Shown here piece by piece: positions 23,801 through 33,100 of a stretch of DNA of 64,000 nucleotides (position 1 is the stretch's first letter; every line of letters begins with the position of its first letter). The translations under genes and the position numbers were made by a program. The DNA comes from Bacteroidota bacterium (GTDB lineage Bacteria > Bacteroidota > Bacteroidia > Cytophagales > Cyclobacteriaceae). Where the stretch lies: positions 1 through 64,000 of the forward strand of contig JACPVX010000044.1 in NCBI GenBank assembly GCA_016191555.1. Direction: 5' to 3'. The notes under the pieces were generated by a model. The model was not told where the DNA came from and did no database searches. It was given only the letters and a program-made list of their open reading frames with translations.

Positions 23801-25932
23801 TAATTCCAATTATCATCATATCCGATTAATTGATATTTGAATTTTACGCTGGCCGTTTGTGTAAACCCGAGTCCGGCAATTGTGAATGAAAAGTTTCGCT
23901 CGCTCCAATCTAGTTTTATTTCCTTTTTATAAAGCGAGTGATTAATGTCATCGCCATTATGCAACTTTTCAACATAGGTGTTATTAACCATGAAGCTGGT
24001 GATAATGGTTTCGGGTGCATGGTTAGGTATTTGAAGTGCTTGATCCGGATCAAAATAGGTCAGGCCATTTACACCACCAAAATACATGGTGCCTTTAGAT
24101 GATTTGAAAAAAGCACGTGTGTTAAACTCATTCCCTTGGAGACCATCATTCTTGGTAAAGTTTCTGATTACTTTTTTCTTGACGGGATCAAAGACACATA
24201 ACCCTAGATTGGTGCTAAGCCATAAATTTCCTTTTGCATCATCCAATATTCCATACACAACATTGTTGGGAAGTCCGTCCGCTTCCGTAAAGTGCACAAA
24301 TTTTTTTGTTGTCGAATCGTAAAGGCTTAGTCCACCTCCCCAGCTTCCAATCCATTGATTACCGTTGCGATCTCGAAAGAAGCATTTTATTTCTTTAGCC
24401 GGAAATGTTTTTGAATATTCAGTATCATGTACTGTAAATTTATTTTGGTTGTCAGGAGAGATAACTGATATTTTACCCATCAAAACAGCCCAATAATCAT
24501 TACCCAAGCGATTGATCACCAAACTTCCACTTTTACTGATCATTTCCAATTTGTTTGTTTGAGGATCGTATTCAAAAGTTCCGCAACTGGAGGAAAAGAG
24601 AAGAGTCTTAAATTGTGTTTCAACCATGTCAAAAATGTCAGGCGAGGGCTCGCACAATAACTTTAGTTTGATTGACTGTATTTGATTGTTCTGCAAACAC
24701 TTTAGCCCGTCTGTTGTTGCTAACCACAACCTGTTAGGAGCGGTAGCAATCACTTGGTTAACATGTATGGTATTTTTATCCTGATCAACCAGCCTGTATT
24801 CTTTTCTTTCTTGCGAAGTTACATCAACGTGCTCAAGTCGATCCCAAAAGTTAACCCATACATTTTTATCATTTTCCGAATAAATATTAGTGACGAAATG
24901 ATTTGTGGGACCTTCGTAATTAGGGTTTGTTAAGAAATTGAAGATGGAACGGTAGGGGTTGTATTTGTTAAGTCCCAAACCATTAGTAGCAACCCAAATT
25001 ACACCATCTCGTGTTTCATAAACGGCTGTTAAATTATTGGACGAAAGGCCTGTTGAACTTTTGCTCGAATATTTAACGGTTTTGATGAGTTGATTTTTTG
25101 AATCAAAAATGTAAAGAGATCTTCGATTAACCCACATGTCTCCATTGTTCATACGAACCATGCCATATTCATTATTATTGAATTCTTCATTCAATGGAAA
25201 TCGAAATACAGTTTTAAGTACGTTGTCTTTGGGGTCATATTTTTGTAGCAGTTCGCGATCTTGAAAATAGATGGCATCATCTTGTTTGAAGTAAGCACCA
25301 GCTATGCTATTACTCTTTTCCGTAATCTTAATCCAGCTCAGGGATGAAAGTGTTTTAAGCCATACGGCATTATTCGCAATGATCCATGTGTTGCCGTTGG
25401 ATGAACGCAATACGCAAGAAACGTTCTGATTTTCGAAGAAGGAAAACTCCTTACTCTTAGTGACAAGTTTTCGGGTTGGGTCTAACTCTACTATACCATA
25501 ATTAGTTGAAAGGACGTAGCGCTCTTCAGAAAGCGGCAAGAAATTTCTTACCTTATACACTCTGCTCGAATCAAAATTAATTCGGTGGTTGATGAAGTTG
25601 TCACTAATTGGATTGTAGCGACTTATGCCATTTGCATAACTGACCCACACATTCTCTTCTTGATCTAAGAAAAGATGATCAATATAATTTTCCGGGATTG
25701 ACTGGGGCGTTTGATTATTTCGGTAAACTCTGAATGAATTTCCGTCATAGCGATTGAGTCCATCCAGTGTAGATATCCATAAGTACCCTGAGCGATCTTG
25801 AATGAGCGATGTAATCGAAGACTGAGAAAGCCCGTCATCTACCGTTAAATGTTCAAAACGGAATTCTTGTTGGCCATCTACCCGGAATACAGGAATTAGC
25901 AATAGCAATATAATTACCCTGACAAATCTCAT
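20830..25932 (-). CDS. Giant hybrid sensor kinase (propeller, Y_Y_Y, PAS, HK, two REC, HPt)
   Basis: A 1700-residue hybrid two-component protein. Signal peptide; two periplasmic seven-bladed propellers of Reg_prop repeats (about 25-660; motifs such as DRSGYLWISTLDGLNRYDG and DDAKGNLWLSTNLGL); Y_Y_Y domain (about 680-765, YQLIGYDDNWNY, LKIKTSDSAGSW); membrane helix (about 770-795); two PAS domains (about 830-1050); HisKA with His1084; HATPase (GTGLGL); REC1 with Asp1369; REC2 with Asp1512; and a C-terminal HPt with His1648 in EEGHKLKGLAL. Classical Bacteroides HTCS proteins end in an AraC DNA-binding domain. This one has none and instead a full phosphorelay, so it must pass phosphate to another protein. 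Periplasmic propellers of this class usually sense oligosaccharides. It is divergent from the gene at 26285. Confidence 0.92.
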   Translation of the reverse strand: MRFVRVIILLLLIPVFRVDGQQEFRFEHLTVDDGLSQSSITSLIQDRSGYLWISTLDGLNRYDGNSFRVYRNNQTPQSIPENYIDHLFLDQEENVWVSYANGISRYNPISDNFINHRINFDSSRVYKVRNFLPLSEERYVLSTNYGIVELDPTRKLVTKSKEFSFFENQNVSCVLRSSNGNTWIIANNAVWLKTLSSLSWIKITEKSNSIAGAYFKQDDAIYFQDRELLQKYDPKDNVLKTVFRFPLNEEFNNNEYGMVRMNNGDMWVNRRSLYIFDSKNQLIKTVKYSSKSSTGLSSNNLTAVYETRDGVIWVATNGLGLNKYNPYRSIFNFLTNPNYEGPTNHFVTNIYSENDKNVWVNFWDRLEHVDVTSQERKEYRLVDQDKNTIHVNQVIATAPNRLWLATTDGLKCLQNNQIQSIKLKLLCEPSPDIFDMVETQFKTLLFSSSCGTFEYDPQTNKLEMISKSGSLVINRLGNDYWAVLMGKISVISPDNQNKFTVHDTEYSKTFPAKEIKCFFRDRNGNQWIGSWGGGLSLYDSTTKKFVHFTEADGLPNNVVYGILDDAKGNLWLSTNLGLCVFDPVKKKVIRNFTKNDGLQGNEFNTRAFFKSSKGTMYFGGVNGLTYFDPDQALQIPNHAPETIITSFMVNNTYVEKLHNGDDINHSLYKKEIKLDWSERNFSFTIAGLGFTQTASVKFKYQLIGYDDNWNYIGQENQIAFTNIPPGTYTLKIKTSDSAGSWEQDGISLAIIIEAPYWKTWWFYTLIGLSFFISLYLLYLLRIRSIRVRNKNLEQEVILRKLELDQSESKYKDLVGNIPIGVYSALRSTNGENRVIYASPAFCEINGLTESEILSDYGRLNKGIHAEDKTRFLQLMQDAVLNCKPFTWEGRIIVNHQIKYIHLESKPKRQIDGSILWNGIEYDITERRQAEEKIRIANEQRQAILDHVPAFVFCKDFNGRFLFINELFAQFHQRSPQQIIGLTDYDLYQSHELVEQFQKNDRSAIESGQAIFIPEEAVDLADGTKQYFQTTKVPIQIMGLDKPAVLGVTIDITARKEIETELMKAKMQAEAASNAKSDFLANTSHEIRTPLNGVIGFTDLLSKTSLSSIQHQYVTTIHQSANALLDIINDILDFAKIEAGKLELTLAKTDLYEIGAQVADMVKFQAHKKGVEFLLNISPKVPRFIWADEVRLKQILINLLGNAIKFTDHGEIELKIETGAVHHSGETQFIFSVRDTGIGIQKQNQQKIFEAFTQEDTSTTKKFGGTGLGLPIANRLLSLMNSKLQLSSESGQGSIFSFDIWFKSEEGKAIEWENIDLIERVLIVDDNQNNRLILKDMLALKEIQSDEAKSGKEALKLIGGGQRYDVIVMDYHMPELNGIDTVRQLRKMHSEHAQPVILLYSSSDDDQINKQCDELNISQRLVKPANIKQLYHSLSRIRVKKSIAQETKTNIYTTPQSFSSMSILVAEDNSVNLLLAKSILENIMPGVKIIEAENGALAVNLYQKENPDLIFMDVRMPEKNGYEATQEIRMLEKEKHVPIIALTAGTAKGDKEKCLEAGMDDYISKPLVQESIAIAIEKWLHISIPRQTKEAEALDLHFDRKQLQSRLEADDAIIGQLLEASKKSMNKCLNEIYKAFEDKDYYNLSEEGHKLKGLALSCCFTQLAKLAEKLELMESPEEKMLGHLIHEIEKEIVDLMSISYL

Positions 25933-26284
25933 TAATCAATGATTAAAGGTAGTGAGTTGAAAGGGCACAGACAGTTAATGACTGGTTTGCGCATTCTGAG
26001 CATTTTTGCTCAATTTTATTAAATCCTCCACGAATAGATTCGTTTTTTAGCCGATTCGGGGTTTTGGCACGGTGAAATACTGTCTGTATACCATGAGGAC
26101 TTTCGATCTGCGAATTTGACTGTGTATCCAAATAGCCCTCTTCTTTGGTTAAAGGACAAAAACCATGTGTTCATCGAGCGTTTTATGGCAACCAGCTAAT
26201 TTTTCACAGTTTGACTACTTGACGGGTTAGTTTTACAGGTATATCGCAAAGTGCGATGCTTGAACCGTTACAACCGACAACTAG
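25933..26284. other. Divergent intergenic region (352 bp), no gene
   Basis: Lies between the leftward hybrid kinase and the rightward kinase-like gene and must hold both promoters. A 62-codon frame on the minus strand here has no protein-like composition. No exact TAnnTTTG box or clear operator was seen. Confidence 0.5.
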
Positions 26285-27583
26285 TTGAGCTCTCTTTACA
26301 GATCGATTAAGCGAATTTACCTTAGCTATCAAAGTAAATTGATAGGATGGGATTTAAGCGGTAAAGCGGCAGTTAACAACCTGGCGCTGATCATGATTGT
26401 GATTGCCAGTGGGTTTACATTGACCTTGTTAATTACAGGCGTAGATAAATGGTTTTATGTATTGAGTGCTTTGCCGATATACCTATCCGTTTTATGGGCA
26501 AACAAAAATCAAAAGTTCACGCTGGCTAGTAGTTTGCTGTTGGTAGGCTCCTTGCTATTGATATCATTTTGGAGTTTTACCAATCGAAGAGTAGCTGTCG
26601 AGATGGGGTATTTGGCACTTGCTTGTTCATTGCCTGTACTAGTGCGGTCGGTTCGAAGTATGGTTTGGTGGTTCTTGGTGTGCCTCACGCTCTTCTTACT
26701 ATTTCGGTATTATGATGCTACTACGCCATTTGTGCCCGATCCATCCATTAATTATCTTATCTTATCAAATAGCATTATAGTTACTTCTGTTTGTATTGTT
26801 TTTATTCAAATTATTTCCTTCCGGGAGCTGGCCTTTCACTTTTCAACCACTCTCAAAAACAAGAATACCCAATTGGATAAAGTGATTGAGGGTAAGGAAA
26901 AAATAGAAAAGGAGCTACAGGCTAGGAATGAGGAGATGCAAACTTTGACCGAACAATTGAATTGGATAGTGATTCAAAAAAATTCGGAACTTCAGGTATA
27001 CTTAGATGCCATTAATGTAAACATCTATTCCGCTATCAGCGATAACAATGGACGATTTGTGAAAGTAAACGACCCATTACTAAAGGCATCCGGCTATCGA
27101 TCGGATGAACTCATTGGCAACCATTTTAAGATATTAGACTCCGGATTTCATTCAGGATTTTTTTTAGCTCGGTTGGAAAGCACTGTTAAATCGGGAAACC
27201 CATGGAGAGGGGAGTTTAAAAGTCGGGCAAAAGATGGTTCTTATTTTTGGTGCGATCAGGTCATTATCCCGATAGGAGGGAAGACGGAAACGGTTAATTA
27301 CTTTTTAACATTGGGGCTTCCGATAACTGAGCGGAAGCAAACCGAAGAAACGCGGGATAAAACGTTGAATCTTTTAGAGACAATTGCATTTCAAACTTCG
27401 CATAAGGTGCGAGGGCCATTGGCCCGTATTGAAGGCCTGGTAAATTTGATTCAACGTGATTTGGTGAGCAAAGAAGAATTAAAAATGGTGACTGCAAAAT
27501 TGAAGGATAGTTCCATTGAAGTGAATCTGGCAACAAGTGATTTAGTCAACTTTGTAAATGACCATCAGATATCGATCCAATAA
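26285..27583 (+). CDS. Membrane PAS protein with phospho-acceptor helix but no ATPase domain
   Basis: A 432-residue protein beginning TTG at 26285 (no good ATG nearby). Six or so membrane helices span about residues 30-190; then a coiled coil (about 195-245), one PAS domain (about 250-355; NDPLLKASGYRSDELIGNHF, DGSYFWCDQ), and a final helix pair with TSHKVRGPLARIEGLV, His373, which matches a HisKA dimerisation/H-box. The protein ends about 60 residues later with no HATPase domain. It cannot autophosphorylate in the usual way. It might be phosphorylated by another kinase or act as a regulator of one. The LytTR response regulator follows 35 bases later and is its likely partner. Confidence 0.85.
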   Translation: MSSLYRSIKRIYLSYQSKLIGWDLSGKAAVNNLALIMIVIASGFTLTLLITGVDKWFYVLSALPIYLSVLWANKNQKFTLASSLLLVGSLLLISFWSFTNRRVAVEMGYLALACSLPVLVRSVRSMVWWFLVCLTLFLLFRYYDATTPFVPDPSINYLILSNSIIVTSVCIVFIQIISFRELAFHFSTTLKNKNTQLDKVIEGKEKIEKELQARNEEMQTLTEQLNWIVIQKNSELQVYLDAINVNIYSAISDNNGRFVKVNDPLLKASGYRSDELIGNHFKILDSGFHSGFFLARLESTVKSGNPWRGEFKSRAKDGSYFWCDQVIIPIGGKTETVNYFLTLGLPITERKQTEETRDKTLNLLETIAFQTSHKVRGPLARIEGLVNLIQRDLVSKEELKMVTAKLKDSSIEVNLATSDLVNFVNDHQISIQ

Positions 27584-27618
27584 AAAAATACTCTTATTTT
27601 AGATAATTAACCTACTTT

Positions 27619-28332
27619 ATGTCCTTTTCCCCACTTATGGTAACAAAATTGACATGTGCTATCATCGAAGACGATCCTGTTTCTATGTCTGTAATACAAG
27701 GTTTGGCAGAGAAAACGGGATTGTTTCAATCGATATCGTGTTTGGATTCCTCATCGAAGGCTGTAGGTTGGTTAATCAATAATCCGGTGGATTTAATTTT
27801 CCTAGATGTAGAGATGCCCGACCTTACCGGTTTAGAGTTACTCAAGTCACTAACGAACAAACCTGCCATCATCATCATTAGCTCAAACCCAAAGTATGCG
27901 GTAGATGCATTTGAATATTCTGTTACTGATTTTCTGTTAAAGCCAGTAAAGGATTATGTTCGATTTCTAACGGCTGTTAATAAAGTGAAATTCAAAGATA
28001 AAGCAGATGACAAACGAGCGGAAGAGGAATTGTTCGTAAAAGTCGATTCACTGCTCATGAAGTTGAATTTTGATGATATTGTGTGGGTTGAGGCTTCCGG
28101 AGATTATATCAAAATACAAACTGTTGATAAAGTACAATTGGTTTACTCCACCCTCAAAAAGATGGAGGACAAGCTGCCACCGCACAAATTTGTAAGAGTA
28201 CACCGATCTTTTCTGGTTAATATTTCAAAGATTACTAATATTGATTCATCTAATCTGGAGATTAATAAGAAGATCATACCAATCAGCGGCACTTATAAAG
28301 AGGATTTGCTAAAGAGAATAAGTGTTCTTTAA
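27619..28332 (+). CDS. LytTR-family response regulator
   Basis: A 237-residue transcription regulator. The REC domain (about 8-125) has the acidic pair IIEDDPVS, phospho-acceptor Asp63 in LIFLDVEMPDLTG and Lys in FLLKPVKDY. The LytTR DNA-binding domain (about 138-236) shows DIVWVEASGDYIKI, KFVRVHRSFLVNI and ISGTYKEDLLKRI. An alternative ATG six codons in (27637) would still keep the whole REC domain. It is encoded just after a kinase-like protein that lacks an ATPase. LytTR regulators bind paired direct repeats; none was identified nearby. Confidence 0.93.
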   Translation: MSFSPLMVTKLTCAIIEDDPVSMSVIQGLAEKTGLFQSISCLDSSSKAVGWLINNPVDLIFLDVEMPDLTGLELLKSLTNKPAIIIISSNPKYAVDAFEYSVTDFLLKPVKDYVRFLTAVNKVKFKDKADDKRAEEELFVKVDSLLMKLNFDDIVWVEASGDYIKIQTVDKVQLVYSTLKKMEDKLPPHKFVRVHRSFLVNISKITNIDSSNLEINKKIIPISGTYKEDLLKRISVL

Positions 28333-28359
28333 TTTGGTAATCAATCCATACCATACACC

Positions 28360-28536
28360 ATGGCAAAGAAACTTACAAAAGGCGAAAAGAAACTGTTTGG
28401 CGTATGCAGTGGCTTGGCCAACTATTTTGATGTAGATCCTACTATAATTAGAGTGTTATTTGTTGTAGCGGTGCTTGGTTTTGGTACAGGTATTTTGATT
28501 TACCTGATCATGGCCGTGATCATGCCTGATAAGTAA
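28360..28536 (+). CDS. PspC-domain membrane protein, 58 aa
   Basis: A short frame (ATG 28360, TAA 28534-28536) reading as a complete PspC domain: KKLTKGEKKLFGVCSGLA, NYFDVDPTIIRVLF, then one membrane helix (VVAVLGFGTGILIYLIMAVIMP). The pattern K-x-L-x(n)-GVCxGLAxYFxxDPTxIR is diagnostic of PspC. Stand-alone PspC domains of about 60 residues are common in this phylum. They sit in the inner membrane and are linked to envelope stress, though the role of the short forms is not settled. It follows the LytTR gene by 27 bases. Confidence 0.88.
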   Translation: MAKKLTKGEKKLFGVCSGLANYFDVDPTIIRVLFVVAVLGFGTGILIYLIMAVIMPDK

Positions 28537-28581
28537 TATACACTCACTTGAATTTTCTAATTCTCGGAGAGATTTGAACCA

Positions 28582-28929
28582 TCAACTTCCCAGGTTAAGC
28601 AAAGCAATTATCAGCAAAATCGCATTGGGAATACTCCCGTATTTAGCATCGTGCCAATAGCCGATTATCAATCCTTGAGAAATCGCGATAGCCGCAAGTA
28701 GGGCGATCCACACCACGCTGATGTGAAGAACCCCCAAAATCAAAACACCCATAAACAATAAGCTTGTTCCAAGCCAGAAAATTCCTGCTAGCCTTGAAAC
28801 ATGGCGAGTGAATTGAGCAGTTGGCATTAGCTGAAATGCTTCCGCGAAGCCTATCAAGTGTATCAAGCCGTGGATTAGTAGAATTCCGTAAAGTATAAAG
28901 TAGATCATAACGAGAAAGGGTAGGCTCAA
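28582..28929 (-). CDS. Four-helix integral membrane protein, 115 aa
   Basis: Four predicted membrane helices cover nearly the whole protein (about 4-28, 42-66, 68-90 and 98-113). The first contains ILLIHGLIHLIGFAEAF, a pattern seen at the N-terminus of several small Bacteroidota membrane proteins. An internal ATG (residue 8) is an alternative start. A perfect 14-bp palindrome lies 28 bases upstream, suggesting control by a dimeric regulator. The function is unknown. Confidence 0.65.
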   Translation of the reverse strand: MSLPFLVMIYFILYGILLIHGLIHLIGFAEAFQLMPTAQFTRHVSRLAGIFWLGTSLLFMGVLILGVLHISVVWIALLAAIAISQGLIIGYWHDAKYGSIPNAILLIIALLNLGS

Positions 28930-28956
28930 AAGTAGGCTTGCTCACTTGAAAAAATT

Positions 28957-28970
28957 ATGACTTAAGTCAT
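28957..28970. promoter_or_regulatory. Perfect palindrome ATGACTTAAGTCAT, probable operator
   Basis: A 14-base perfect inverted repeat, 28 bases upstream of the start of the leftward membrane protein gene. The TGAC...GTCA layout resembles CRP/FNR-family sites. That family assignment is inference. Confidence 0.5.
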
Positions 28971-29084
28971 GCTGAAAATAGGGCGAAATGATGTCGGTTA
29001 AATCCGCCCGCTGATGCCTCGTTGATCGCATTCCCCTCTCAACCCGACTTGTTTCGGCTTTATTTAGAATCCTAGAAAACGACA

Positions 29085-29089
29085 ATTTC
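29085..29089. repeat. Target-site duplication ATTTC, left copy
   Basis: Five bases directly outside the left transposon tip, repeated directly outside the right tip (51014-51018). Five-base duplications are the rule for Tn7-like transposition. Confidence 0.85.
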
Positions 29090-29211
29090 TGTCGTTTACC
29101 TTATACTTTTCGACTATAGGCCTGAAAAAGTAACATTTTACACCCTACAAATTTAGACTTTCATCTAAGTAAAATAGACTGACTTAACTTATAACAACAC
29201 TAGTTTAGACT
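29090..29211 (+). repeat. Left transposon end with four TnsB-like sites
   Basis: The tip TGTCGTTT is followed by sites TTCGACT (29109-29115), TTAGACT (29153-29159), ATAGACT (29174-29180) and TTAGACT (29205-29211), all in the same orientation. The third is preceded by AAGTAAA, also found at two right-end sites. Widely spaced left-end sites and crowded right-end sites are how Tn7 itself is built. Confidence 0.8.
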
Positions 29212-29424
29212 GCTTTAGTCATCAATAATGTTATTAAACACACCTCAATTAAGATTTGTCCGAAAGGACCTTAACTATTCATTTTGAAAATCGTTTCAGA
29301 ACCTAATTTAGCATAGAGCCTATTCAAGTTAAACTTTACCATTTTCGGCCACTACCTGAATAATTCAGTTGGCATGGTAAATTTGTAGGATTGAACTTTA
29401 CTGTGGATGTGCAGGTTTTACGAA

Positions 29425-29442
29425 AAAGGAAACCTTTCCTTT
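29425..29442 (-). terminator. Possible terminator of the methyltransferase-nuclease operon
   Basis: Perfect 8-base arms (AAAGGAAA/TTTCCTTT) with a 2-base centre overlap the nuclease stop codon. The U tract after the hairpin on the minus strand is short, so the call is weak. Confidence 0.35.
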
Positions 29443-30127
29443 AATTAAAGGCTGCGGTGATATCGAGAAAAAGATGAAAAAGCTTTATGTTGGAGGATGA
29501 CTGACGGCGATGGGTCGAGATATAACATGGGCTTGAAATTCCATTAATCGAGTGCGAAGCGAGAGAAGATACTGTAGAGCTTTTCATTTCATGTTTGAGG
29601 ACCTCATCAATAGCTGTTTGTAAAGCAACAATTTTAATCTTCTTCTCTTCAACAAATCCTATCATTCCTGCTAAATTCATTTTTGCGGAATATTTTCCAC
29701 TGATAAATCTTGCAATACCTTGAGAAGCATATTCCCTAAAAGCTGAAGATTTTGATTCTGATTTCACGCGTTTACATTCGAATGCATAGTACTCATTCTC
29801 ATTGGCTTTGATATTATTTCCTTTTAAGGAGTTTTGGCGTATGTTGTGCACAGTGATGTCTATGTATCCGGAGGTCTTCAGAGTTTGGCTGTCGATTTCG
29901 GCAACCTCGGCAAGAAATAAGAGGTGCCCTAGTCCAAATTTATTTTTCTGTTTACGAACAAATTTCGCTACGAAAATATTCCGTATCCACTCTTCGTCGG
30001 CTCCTCCAATCAACGGTTTTTGCTTATTCATTTTTTCACAGCAAAAAGAAAATAAGGAGATGATCGCATCAAATTCGCGTGTGACAAATTCAGATCTCGA
30101 GCCACTAAACCTTGAAGCGTCTGTCAT
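29441..30127 (-). CDS. PD-(D/E)xK nuclease-like partner of the methyltransferase
   Basis: A 228-residue protein whose ATG overlaps the methyltransferase stop (ATGA), which fixes the start at 30127 although the frame is open further upstream. Residues 87-119 contain GYIDITVHN with Asp90 and YYAFECKRVK with Glu117 and Lys119: a D...ExK arrangement matching PD-(D/E)xK nucleases. The N-terminus (GGADEEWIRNIFVAKF) is typical of restriction-linked nucleases. It is read as the restriction subunit of a two-gene restriction-modification system with the 1020-residue methyltransferase. Specific cleavage activity is inferred. Confidence 0.65.
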   Translation of the reverse strand: MTDASRFSGSRSEFVTREFDAIISLFSFCCEKMNKQKPLIGGADEEWIRNIFVAKFVRKQKNKFGLGHLLFLAEVAEIDSQTLKTSGYIDITVHNIRQNSLKGNNIKANENEYYAFECKRVKSESKSSAFREYASQGIARFISGKYSAKMNLAGMIGFVEEKKIKIVALQTAIDEVLKHEMKSSTVSSLASHSINGISSPCYISTHRRQSSSNIKLFHLFLDITAAFN

Positions 30128-33100
30128 ATCTCCGCAGTCAATTTTTCGAGGCTGGCATTGCGGATGGCATCCATGAATTCGGCGATGTCTAGTCTGGCAT
30201 TTGCCATATGCCAAGACTTAAATTCATTTGGCTTTATTATGTAAAAAAAATCAGTTTCAAAACCTTTGACATCTTTTTGCTCAAAGATTTTTTCAGAGAT
30301 TTCACTTATCGAGACATTTCTTGCGATAATACTAAAAAGTGCTCTTTCTGGATTGTTTTCAGATACAAAACGAATTCGATCTTGCTTACTTGGCTGGGTC
30401 TCGGTCAGCTTAAACTTCATAGCAACAAACCAATTAAGAAGGTAAATTTCCACTTGGAAATATTCACCTTCTTTGTTATAAAACTTACTGAACTGGTCGT
30501 AGAAATATCCTGCATATTGTTCCAGTTTAGTTTTGTTCAACATGGTAAAGGGTTTAGTGGCTTGGGTATATCGGTTTTCCTGAAATTGAAATCTGGAAAC
30601 TTCCAGCGCGTAATCGATCAAATCTTCTTCTTCGTCATCAATTTCATAGGTACTATTTACAATTGGATTTATTTTACGATACCATACATTTTTGAGATTC
30701 TCAATCTCTGACTCAGAATATATTTGTGCGTTCAGCCGCTTTTTGATTACCTGCAGAGATTCCTTTAGCGAGGAGATAGCATCATCTTTTTCCAATAGAG
30801 GTAAATAAGGGAATGACAAATATTCTGTAAGTTGAATTTCAGGAATGTAAACACCCCAGTTGGCAGAAGTAAGGAATTGGTAGTACGCAAATAATCTCGA
30901 TTTAAATATTGTAAATAGTTCGTGTACTACATCTGGTTTTTTACGGCTGGCTATTCCAAACGTGCAGTGAATATAGACCGCTTCCTTATCAACAATTGAA
31001 GCTACAATTTCAGATTCATTTTTTGTCCGTGCCTTGAATACAAGTTTTGTCCCGAGGTATTGATTAATGTTGGCTCCACTTTTGATGGGGAGATCATTTT
31101 TAGTTACTTTGATTTTATCGTTTGGAATAAAGTAAAAATCTGTGAGATGATCAGTTTGAATTTTTGACATTCCCAATAAATCACGACCTGCGGTGCTTGG
31201 ATCTTTTGGTTTTCCTTGTTTGAGAATGCCATCTCCTGAGACAAGTTGTGCATCTGATGCAATGTGATCAGCTATTTTCGTTTTCATTGCATACAAGCGC
31301 TGTAAAAATCGTAGATCAGCTTCCGTACCATATAGCAATGCCTTGAATATCCAAGGGTATTGACTAAGAATAGCTTGTTTGATCTCTTTACGATCTTGTT
31401 TTTCTATAACGAGCATCCGAAAATGCTTCAGAAAAAGATTAGCTTTTAACGATGTGTGCTGTACTATGTTCTCGCTTGTGTCTTGATCCATCGCGCTTCT
31501 AAAACGCATGACAGCTGGCGGATTCATCGCACCCTCAAAAATTATTCGCCTTACAGGGGAAAGATCGAGAATATCTTCAATAAAGAATTTTTTAAAAAAG
31601 TCCTTTTTGAATTTATCTGACCATTGGTTGTAAAGAGCCTTACTAGTGATTACAAAGCATCCTTCACTGGTTGGCGCAAGAAAGTCAGCGCAGCGATAAA
31701 GGAATGATTGCGAGATTTCGAATTTTGCAACTGGAAGCTTTTTATCAGAAATATAGTTAAGATGATGATAGTCTTCTTTCGGCGAGTTCTTGCGACCCCA
31801 CGGCGGGTTGCCTACAATAAAGCTGAATTGCCTTTTTTCGAATGCTGGATCACGGTTATACGACGAAGTCAAATCAAAGAAGTCTGCCAGAAATAGATTC
31901 TTCCCCAGTAGTCTGGGTAGTTTGAAGTCAATGAGGCTCTTTGGATTTTTGTAGTCCAATAAGGCAATGTACATGGAGAAAACAGCAACATTCAGCGCAT
32001 TAGCATCTCTATCAATCCCATAAATATTTTCAACAAGAATTGATATAAGTATTTCGTCTGAAATTGTTAGGTGACGCTCTACCATTCGGCGGTAAGCTTG
32101 CACAAGAAAAATTCCAGACCCACATGAGGGATCTAGAATTTTACATGTCTTTTCTCTGGATTTATCCAGATGTGAACTTAGCGTTCGTTCGAGAACATAA
32201 TCAACAAGAAAAGTGGGTGTGTATACAGCCGACAGTTTCTCACGTCGATCCTGGGTTATTACGCTTTCATAAATTCCGCTTATAATTTCAACGGGAATGA
32301 TGCTAAAATCAAAAATGTCGAACAAAAATGGCTGATGATTTGGTAAGGTCCCAGAAAAAATTCCTGAGAGAAATCTAAGCATACCCACTTTCAATTTTTC
32401 ATCGTCCGCAGTAACAAAAAGATTTCCATTGAACCTGTTTTTCAAGTAATTGAAAAGCCCGATGAGTTCTTGTTCGTCACCTATGATTTCATTGAAGTTG
32501 CGTTGCCGCTCTTTGATCGTCTTTCCTTTTAAATACTGGGCATTGAATTCCACTCCGCGATCAATTAAATATCGACAGAAGATGAGCCTTAGGATGAGTA
32601 GGTTAGAGAATTCATTAGAAAGTCCTAAGGAGTTAAGTTTTTCGCTTGCAAACTGAATGTTACGGAACAATACTTGATTGACTCGCGAGTTCTCAATATT
32701 CTTATTAAAAACCGACTTATCTGCCCATTCCCAAGTTTTACCCGATTCCAATTCCCAAAAAGAGAATCGCTTATAGATTTCAGCCTCTTCAAGTTCAATT
32801 TTTTCCAATTCTCCATTACCCGCAACATTTTTTTGATAGCGAAAGGCATTAAATATTTCGATTCCTCCATTGCCTATAAAGAAGACCACAGGTGACTTAT
32901 CCAGGCACCATGCCTGCCTAAATACTAAATCTCTTTTTGATTGGAGTTCAGTTTTGTCAGTGTTAGTGAAATCAAAGAATAGAATTAAGGGTTGCTTATT
33001 GTAATAGTATACTGCTTCAGGTCCGATGCTTTCTAGTTTCGATGCAAGATCAAGTGAAAATTTTTGGCGAAAACTGACTCTGTCGTGGGACTTAAATGCG

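Noticed and set aside
25943..26131. 62-codon minus-strand frame in the kinase intergenic region
   Set aside because: Low-complexity, no recognisable fold, and in a region needed for two divergent promoters.
28643..28945. 100-codon frame overlapping the four-helix membrane protein gene
   Set aside because: Same strand, other frame; it lacks the hydrophobic helices and is a shadow of the 28582-28929 gene.
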